Below, one piece after another: positions 4,452 through 8,603 of a stretch of 8,603 nt of DNA; within the stretch, counting starts at the first letter, position 1, and each line of letters opens with the position of its first letter. The DNA comes from an uncultured Dorea sp. (GTDB lineage Bacteria > Bacillota_A > Clostridia > Lachnospirales > Lachnospiraceae). Below the pieces are notes generated by a model that saw only the letters and a list, made by a program, of their open reading frames with translations, searched no databases and was not told the DNA's origin. The position numbers and the translations under genes were made by a program. Location: assembly GCA_948468495.1 (NCBI GenBank), contig CAOKJI010000050.1:1-8603 (forward strand), read 5' to 3'.

Positions 4452-5765
4452 ATGATTGAAGCACCAAACACAACCATTACATTTTTCACCCTGATTTCAG
4501 TTTTGGTTCTGGTATCATATGCGCATTTCTTAGGAAACAATGATTCGGGCACGTTCTTTCAGAGCGTGCTCGCTGTCCTTAAAGGCGTATATCGCTTCTT
4601 TAAAGGCGAGCCACAAGAGCCTACTCCATATTCTACTACAGGCTTTACCGAATCCGCAACCCAAATTTTAAAGACTTTCAGTCTGTTAAAACAAGAAGAA
4701 CTATATCGCGCCGGATGTCTGAAACCGGGACACTTTATCGTCGAATTTATTGGAACACAGGATAATTTACCCTTTGCATTAGAAGCATTTAAACGCTGTA
4801 TACAAACCGCATTACAGCAACAGGGATATTCCCCCATGCTGTACGGTGAATCAGAATGGATATCTCCAAATACATGGAATATCCATATATATTTTTCTTC
4901 TACGCCAAAAGGAAAAGAGGAACTTTCTAAACTGATCCAACAAAAGCAGGAGATCCAGCGTAAAGCTGTGTCCGAGTCGGCGGATGCTCCTGTTGATGAA
5001 GAACTAGAGAGAGAAAACTGGAAAAACCAGAAAAAGGCAGACCCGGAAAAAATTATGCTTGGCTTTAGCCTTACCATGTGGATACAAGGCATTAAAGTTC
5101 CGTTATTTGTCGGTTCCAACCTTTTGCACTGCTGCATAGTCGGCGGTTCTGGAAGTGGTAAAAGTACATGGTTATTATACTTTATCTATCAGATTCGTAA
5201 ATCCATACCCTGTGAATTTGTTATCTGCGACTTTAAGCGTTCCGGCGAGTTCACAGGCATAACAAACCATTATGCCGAATACGAAAACTGCATTGATGAA
5301 ATACGCCTTTTCTATGAAGAATTTTCAGAAGCACCGGATGGCGGGAATGGCATAACCCGGATATTAATTATTGATGAAATTGCCGGACTTCTCAACCATT
5401 TAAGCATGACCAAAGAGGGCAAAAAAGAAGCAGACGAAATCAGAATGATTATGTCAAGTATACTGATGCTGGGCAGAAGCAGGAAGCGTTTTTTAATTCT
5501 GTCCATGCAGAGATATTCTGCTTCTGTCTTTCCGGCTTCGTCCGGCTCGGCAGATAACTTCATGATATCTGTAGGACTGGGAAAACTAAGCGTTGACGGC
5601 CGTCGCGGTCTGTTTGCCGGAGAACATTTTGAAGGAGAAGAAGATATAACTTTCGGCATGGGAAAGGGGCTGCTTCTCCGGGACGGATACGAATTATGCG
5701 GCCTGCAGGTCCCCCGTCTGGACAAACAGAAACTGTTATTTATTTTACAGTCAATGAACCGTTAA
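4452..5765 (+). CDS. membrane-anchored FtsK/SpoIIIE-type ATPase (TcpA-like)
   Basis: A 437-residue protein. One hydrophobic segment at about 8-28 would anchor it in the membrane. The ATPase core starts near 200: Walker A GGSGSGKST (231-239), Walker B ILIIDEI (304-310, D308/E309), and the LGRSRKRFLILSMQR segment (340-354) typical of FtsK/TcpA motors. FtsK itself has four membrane helices and a DNA-reading gamma domain; neither is present. The length and single anchor fit TcpA-like coupling ATPases of Tn916-type and mobilizable elements. These bring the DNA-processing complex to a conjugation channel; an alternative is direct double-stranded DNA pumping as in actinomycete elements. GGGAGG precedes the ATG, which directly follows the preceding stop codon. 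With no channel genes here, it probably uses another element's machinery. Confidence 0.87.
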   Translation: MIEAPNTTITFFTLISVLVLVSYAHFLGNNDSGTFFQSVLAVLKGVYRFFKGEPQEPTPYSTTGFTESATQILKTFSLLKQEELYRAGCLKPGHFIVEFIGTQDNLPFALEAFKRCIQTALQQQGYSPMLYGESEWISPNTWNIHIYFSSTPKGKEELSKLIQQKQEIQRKAVSESADAPVDEELERENWKNQKKADPEKIMLGFSLTMWIQGIKVPLFVGSNLLHCCIVGGSGSGKSTWLLYFIYQIRKSIPCEFVICDFKRSGEFTGITNHYAEYENCIDEIRLFYEEFSEAPDGGNGITRILIIDEIAGLLNHLSMTKEGKKEADEIRMIMSSILMLGRSRKRFLILSMQRYSASVFPASSGSADNFMISVGLGKLSVDGRRGLFAGEHFEGEEDITFGMGKGLLLRDGYELCGLQVPRLDKQKLLFILQSMNR

Positions 5766-5791
5766 ACTGTTTTAAATTATGTAACTATACT

Positions 5792-5856
5792 CTGGTTCCT
5801 TTTGCTGGACTGAGTGGCTGCCGCAGGCAGACGCGAAGGGAAGTAAAAGGAATCAG
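5792..5856. other. nested stem-loops flanking the Rep origin
   Basis: CTGGTTCCTTTT (5792-5803) pairs with AAAAGGAATCAG (5845-5856) with one G-T position. Inside it, CTGCC/GGCAG (5818-5822, 5826-5830) forms a 5-bp stem with loop GCA. The outer structure ends two bases before the nonanucleotide stem-loop begins. It may contain the Rep recognition sites; circovirus and geminivirus Reps recognise short repeats beside the nick hairpin. Confidence 0.45.
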
Positions 5857-5858
5857 AA

Positions 5859-5888
5859 GTGCGCTGGGTGTAGTATTACCCAGCGCAC
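5859..5888 (+). other. rolling-circle origin stem-loop with TAGTATTAC nonanucleotide
   Basis: GTGCGCTGGGT (5859-5869) and ACCCAGCGCAC (5878-5888) are perfect reverse complements, giving an 11-bp GC-rich stem with an 8-base loop. TAGTATTAC spans 5871-5879. It matches the conserved nonanucleotide of circovirus-type origins and differs by one base from the geminivirus TAATATTAC. In those viruses Rep nicks before the final AC; here that point (5877/5878) is exactly the loop-stem border. The stem-loop lies 105 bases before a CRESS-type rep gene and on the same strand, as expected for its own origin. The sequence is directly seen; nicking is inferred from the known viral mechanism. Confidence 0.82.
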
Positions 5889-5946
5889 AAACAAAGGAAA
5901 AATATAAAAAAATCTTGATTTTTCAAGGGTTCTACAAAGCAAAAAC

Positions 5947-5967
5947 TTGTTCGCACCCTGTGAACAA
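5947..5967 (+). promoter_or_regulatory. short inverted repeat in the rep leader
   Basis: TTGTTC (5947-5952) pairs with GAACAA (5962-5967), and the pairing can continue inward over three more positions including one G-T. It lies 26 bases before the rep start codon, just ahead of the AAAGGA ribosome site. It could be an autoregulatory Rep or repressor site, or reduce translation. Confidence 0.35.
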
Positions 5968-5993
5968 AATGAACAGCGAAAGGACAATATGAA

Positions 5994-7019
5994 ATGAAAA
6001 CAGAAAACAGAGCAGCAAAAAATATCCAGCGTCATGCATTCCAGCTAACCATCAATAATCCTGCGGATTATGGATATGACCATACAGCCATAAAGAAATT
6101 ATGCGTAACCAGTTTCTCAACATTAAAATATTTCTGTATGGCTGATGAAACAGGGAAGAACGGAACGCCCCATACGCATATATATATCTGCTTTTCCTCA
6201 AGGGTACGCTGGGCGAAAGTAAAAAAGGCTTTTCCAGAAGCCCATATTGAAGTAGCCCATGGTTCAGCGGAAGAAAATATTATGTACATCAAAAAAGATG
6301 GCAAATGGAGGGATACGGAAAAAGAAGAGACCAGAATTGAAGGCAGCTATGAGGAATGGGGCGAACCCCCGAAGCAGAAAGGAAATAATCAGGATATGGC
6401 TGAACTTTACCAGCTTATAAAGGCCGGATATACTGATTCAGAAATCTTTGAAATCAATAATGACTACATAAAGGAAGTAGACCGAATTAATAAGGTCAGA
6501 ACAACCATCCTTGTTGACAAATACAAGGGCACCCGGAGAAACATTCATGTTGTGTACATCAGCGGAGCAACTGGAACAGGAAAGACACGCGGTGTACTGG
6601 ATACACATGGGGATTCTAATGTATACCGGGTATCCGATTATGACCATCCTTTCGACCAGTATGCATGTCAGAGTGTACTCTGCCTTGACGAGTTCCGGTC
6701 TAACCTGAGATTATCTGATATGCTGAATTACTGTGATATTTATCCGATTCAGTTACCTTCCCGCTACTCAAATAAAGTAGCCTGTTATGAAACAGTATAT
6801 ATCGTATCTAACTGGGATTTGGAAAAACAGTATCCCGACTGTAAAAAGAATGATAAAGAATCTTATGACGCATTCTTACGGCGGATCCATGAAGTCAGGG
6901 TATATAATGCAGACGGCACAATAGACACTTATAACTCTGTAAAAGAATATATGTATCGAAATACCCCATTAAAGGAAATAACAAAATGTGAGCAGCAGAA
7001 GCTGCCCTTTACCAATTAA
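5994..7019 (+). CDS. rep: CRESS-DNA-virus-type replication initiator (HUH endonuclease + SF3 helicase)
   Basis: A 341-residue protein with every Rep hallmark in order. HUH endonuclease domain: motif I FQLTINN (16-22), motif II PHTHIYI with H60/H62, motif III YIKK with nucleophile Tyr98 and Lys101. Superfamily 3 helicase: Walker A GATGTGKT (191-198), Walker B VLCLDEF (228-234), motif C IVSN (270-273), and a probable arginine finger in FLRRI (294-298). Length and order equal geminivirus and circovirus Reps; motif II has two histidines, as in geminiviruses and bacterial relatives. It should nick the upstream stem-loop, stay covalently bound through Tyr98, and unwind DNA for rolling-circle replication. 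In mobilizable elements such Reps may also act as relaxase. The ATG follows AAAGGA by nine bases. All catalytic residues are present, so it appears functional. Confidence 0.93.
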   Translation: MKTENRAAKNIQRHAFQLTINNPADYGYDHTAIKKLCVTSFSTLKYFCMADETGKNGTPHTHIYICFSSRVRWAKVKKAFPEAHIEVAHGSAEENIMYIKKDGKWRDTEKEETRIEGSYEEWGEPPKQKGNNQDMAELYQLIKAGYTDSEIFEINNDYIKEVDRINKVRTTILVDKYKGTRRNIHVVYISGATGTGKTRGVLDTHGDSNVYRVSDYDHPFDQYACQSVLCLDEFRSNLRLSDMLNYCDIYPIQLPSRYSNKVACYETVYIVSNWDLEKQYPDCKKNDKESYDAFLRRIHEVRVYNADGTIDTYNSVKEYMYRNTPLKEITKCEQQKLPFTN

Positions 7020-7051
7020 TCCAAAGAAATAAAAATGTGAAAAGAAAGGAG

Positions 7052-7118
7052 ATATTTTAGCTGATACACGCACCGTATTGTAAAGTTTTGTAGCGTAGTA
7101 AGATATCAGGCTAAATAT
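7052..7118 (+). promoter_or_regulatory. imperfect inverted repeat between rep and integrase
   Basis: ATATTTTAGCTGATA (7052-7066) and TATCAGGCTAAATAT (7104-7118) are reverse complements apart from a shifted base, with a 37-base spacer. An AAAGGAG ribosome-type sequence at 7044-7050 leads into the first arm without any ATG at usable distance. GCTAAAT recurs at 7110-7116 and 7140-7146. The arrangement suggests a control region for the integrase, possibly an operator or a switch in the rep transcript. Confidence 0.35.
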
Positions 7119-7158
7119 TTAATATATAAATTATGTACTGCTAAATTTAAAGCGCAGC

Positions 7159-8397
7159 ATGAACGCAAACATAAGTTCTGATAAAGTATTGCAATATTTG
7201 CAGGAATCTGGTAGAATAAATTTAGATGACGTGGAACAGGCCATGAGAAAAACCGAATTAGAAAGAATCATCAAGCACCATCCTTACAGCATTACCTTTT
7301 GCTCGGGACGCTGGCAGACCTATGTAAAGGATGATACACAAAAATCCGGCAGAAAAAAGCTGGTTAAATCCACAAAAGAAAAATTACATACCGCACTTTA
7401 TGAGTATTACAAGCAGCAGGAAAAAAATAACAGTCTTGCTCATGCCACAGTAAAATCGCTGTATCCCAGATGGAAGGAATACAAATCCTTACGGACTTCT
7501 GCTTCTAATTACATCCGCAGGATTGATAATGATTGGAAACGCTATTATACAGACGCTGATATTATCAATATTCCAATCCGTAAATTGACAAAATTAGTTC
7601 TTAGTAACTGGGCGCACACTTTAATACAAGACAATAACATGACAAAAAACCAGTATTATAACTGTACAGTGATTATACGTCAGGTCTTGGAATATGCTGT
7701 GGATTTGGAAATCATAGAAAGCAATCCCTTTTCTCTTGTGAAAGTGGATGGCAGACGCTTATTCCGTCAGCAGAAAAAGAAAGCAAATGAAACTCAGGTA
7801 TTTCTGAAAGAAGAACTTCATACTTTGCAGACTCTGGCTATGGAAGATTTTCTCTATGATACCCGTTTGAAATATCGTCTTGCACCTCTTAGCATTATTT
7901 TTCAAACCCTGACCGGACTGAGATTAGGAGAATTGTGTTGTGTAAGGTATTCCGATATAGAGGGAAGTTACATCAGCATCGTACGAATGTACCGCCCAGA
8001 AACAAACGAAATCGTACAGCACACGAAAAGCTATGAGGACAGAAAAGTATTTCTAACAAAGGATGCTAAAGAAATAATCAGTAAAGCCCAGCAATACCAA
8101 AAGACACATCATTTAAACAACACTGGCTATATTTTTTCCTGTAATGACGCTCCTTTATCTGTACGCTCTGTAAATGGACTTTATAGGAAATATTGCAGCA
8201 AAATGAATATTACCTATAAGTCGTCCCATAAAGCGCGTAAAACATTTATTTCCGCACTGATAGATGGCAATGTCAATATCAACACTATCAGAGAGTGTGT
8301 CGGTCACGCTGATGAACGTACAACATACAATAATTATTGTTTTGACCGTAACACAGTTTCAGAAAAGGAGTCGCTGATAGAACAGGCTCTTTCATAA
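7159..8397 (+). CDS. int: tyrosine recombinase integrase
   Basis: A 412-residue protein. The first 80 residues are the arm-binding type found in Gram-positive element integrases (RIIKHHPYSI..GRWQTYV). Residues about 95-195 are the core-binding SAM-like domain. The catalytic domain carries R255 in TGLRLGEL, K290, H357 and R360 in SHKARKTF, H383 in VGHADERTT, and nucleophile Y393 in YNNY. All six active-site positions are filled, so it should be active. It joins and separates the 28-bp tRNA-Lys repeats. The N-terminal domain probably binds the TGTACTCA-type sites at both ends. No good ribosome binding site precedes the ATG at 7159, yet the family-typical N-terminus supports this start; expression may be kept low. 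Its stop is five bases from the right arm sites. Confidence 0.95.
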   Translation: MNANISSDKVLQYLQESGRINLDDVEQAMRKTELERIIKHHPYSITFCSGRWQTYVKDDTQKSGRKKLVKSTKEKLHTALYEYYKQQEKNNSLAHATVKSLYPRWKEYKSLRTSASNYIRRIDNDWKRYYTDADIINIPIRKLTKLVLSNWAHTLIQDNNMTKNQYYNCTVIIRQVLEYAVDLEIIESNPFSLVKVDGRRLFRQQKKKANETQVFLKEELHTLQTLAMEDFLYDTRLKYRLAPLSIIFQTLTGLRLGELCCVRYSDIEGSYISIVRMYRPETNEIVQHTKSYEDRKVFLTKDAKEIISKAQQYQKTHHLNNTGYIFSCNDAPLSVRSVNGLYRKYCSKMNITYKSSHKARKTFISALIDGNVNINTIRECVGHADERTTYNNYCFDRNTVSEKESLIEQALS

Positions 8398-8401
8398 TAA
8401 G

Positions 8402-8450
8402 TGTACTCAAATGTACTCAAATCTATTTTGCAGGAAGTGTACACCTAATT
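8402..8450. repeat. paired TGTACTCA sites and inverted GTACACCTAATT, right end
   Basis: TGTACTCA lies at 8402-8409 and 8412-8419, starting five bases after the integrase stop codon. GTACACCTAATT at 8439-8450 is the exact reverse complement of bases 78-89 at the left end. Together they make a set of repeated short sites at both ends, as expected for integrase arm binding. The function is inferred. Confidence 0.55.
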
Positions 8451-8480
8451 GAACACCCATGTAATTGTTAAAAGCTTGAA

Positions 8481-8502
8481 TCCCTTGAAAACAGGGACTT
8501 TT
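8481..8502 (+). terminator. weak terminator after the integrase
   Basis: TCCCT (8481-8485) pairs with AGGGA (8493-8497) around a 7-base loop and is followed by CTTTT. The stem is only five base pairs, so termination would be modest. It would limit transcription running from the element into the antisense strand of the tRNA. Confidence 0.4.
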
Positions 8503-8503
8503 A

Positions 8504-8546
8504 CAAAAAAATACTGTCTAAGGAATCTCTTCCAAAGACAGTATTT
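8504..8546 (-). terminator. element-borne terminator for tRNA-Lys transcription
   Basis: On the minus strand, five to six bases after the tRNA 3' end, AAATACTGTCT and its complement AGACAGTATTT form an 11-bp stem, with an inner GGAA/TTCC pairing, followed by a run of seven T (8504-8510 read in reverse). The hairpin spans about 8509-8546. It lies on the element side of the right repeat, so integration supplies the host tRNA with a new terminator. On the plus strand the same hairpin also faces the integrase transcript. Confidence 0.7.
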
Positions 8547-8574
8547 ACACCTGAGCGTGCGGGGATTCGAACCC
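8547..8574. repeat. right attachment-site repeat within tRNA-Lys
   Basis: Exact 28-bp copy of the left repeat, here continuous with the body of the tRNA gene. Strand exchange by the integrase must occur within this identity block. Insertion regenerates the tRNA 3' end, so the host tRNA stays intact. Confidence 0.9.
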
Positions 8575-8603
8575 CGGACAACTTGATTAAAAGTCAAGTG
8601 CTC
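8552..8603 (-). tRNA. tRNA-Lys(TTT), 3' portion; 5' end outside the window
   Basis: Read on the minus strand, the sequence gives the 3' side of the D stem (GAGC), an anticodon stem CTTGA/TCAAG enclosing loop CTTTTAA (anticodon TTT, lysine), variable loop TTGTC, T stem CGGGG/CCCCG with loop TTCGAAT, acceptor strand CACGCTC and discriminator A. No CCA is encoded. The acceptor 5' strand and most of the D arm lie beyond the right edge, so the 5' half cannot be checked. This gene is the integration target of the element. Confidence 0.93.

Larger units (their letters stand above)
1..8574. mobile_element. tRNA-Lys-integrated mobilizable element with CRESS-type Rep
   Basis: The element is bounded by a 28-bp perfect direct repeat, one copy at the window start and one inside the tRNA-Lys gene near the right end. 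The tyrosine recombinase gene sits directly beside the right repeat, as is usual for tRNA-targeting elements. Content includes an HUH/SF3 Rep with a stem-loop origin, an FtsK/TcpA-like ATPase, three small DNA-binding regulators, a SprT-like protease and an SLH surface protein. There is no VirB4, no VirB6-like channel protein and no capsid or tail gene, so it looks like an integrative mobilizable element rather than a self-sufficient conjugative element or a prophage. Whether it still excises or transfers cannot be seen; all the main genes appear intact. Confidence 0.85.

Noticed and set aside
4559..5725. Two long minus-strand frames opposite the FtsK-like gene
   Set aside because: Both lie wholly antisense to a gene with clear Walker motifs and have no ribosome sites or recognisable domains.
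5696..5992. Open frame of 98 codons spanning the Rep origin
   Set aside because: It overlaps the end of the ATPase gene, lacks a ribosome site and crosses the structured origin; it looks like a chance frame.

Overview
The window is almost exactly one integrated mobile element of about 8.55 kb. It lies between a 28-bp displaced copy of a tRNA-Lys 3' end (1-28) and the tRNA-Lys(TTT) gene itself, of which only the 3' portion is inside the window (8552-8603, minus strand). AT-rich DNA, strong AGGAGG-type ribosome binding sites, an SLH-domain surface protein, a TcpA/FtsK-type ATPase and a Tn916-style tyrosine recombinase point to a low-GC Gram-positive host. A gut clostridium such as a member of the Lachnospiraceae is my best guess; the genus cannot be read from the sequence.

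Layout from left to right. 1-190: attachment repeat, two TGTACTCA integrase-arm-like sites and the terminator of a leftward gene. 191-1210 (minus): an exported SLH-domain protein with an unusual repeat tail, probably cargo. 1211-1837: an AT-only palindrome, then a ribbon-helix-helix protein and an XRE repressor separated by a terminator/attenuator. 1838-1931: palindromic repeats between convergent genes. 1932-2576 (minus): a SprT-like zinc metalloprotease. 2577-3174: gene-poor DNA with one very large hairpin. 3175-3513: a second XRE regulator. 3656-7019: the mobility/replication operon, with two unrecognised small proteins, a membrane-anchored FtsK/TcpA-like ATPase and a Rep of CRESS-DNA-virus type. 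7159-8397: integrase. 8398-8546: integrase-arm-like repeats and a terminator serving the tRNA.

The most striking feature is the replication module. The Rep has HUH endonuclease motifs followed by a superfamily 3 helicase, the architecture of geminivirus and circovirus Reps. In the 228-bp gap upstream of it is an 11-bp perfect stem whose loop presents TAGTATTAC, a nonanucleotide used as the nick site in eukaryotic CRESS-DNA virus origins. Rep genes of this type on bacterial plasmids and integrated elements are known, and Rep-like relaxases paired with TcpA-like ATPases are known from integrative mobilizable elements. What deserves attention is a recognisable virus-style origin beside such a Rep in a tRNA-integrated bacterial element.

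How the parts probably work together (inference): the integrase excises the circle at the tRNA repeats; Rep nicks the stem-loop for rolling-circle replication and possibly for transfer; the FtsK/TcpA ATPase moves the DNA or couples it to a conjugation channel supplied by another element, since no type IV secretion genes are present; the RHH and XRE proteins control expression; the SLH protein changes the host surface. No obvious excisionase is present; one of the small DNA-binding proteins may do that job.
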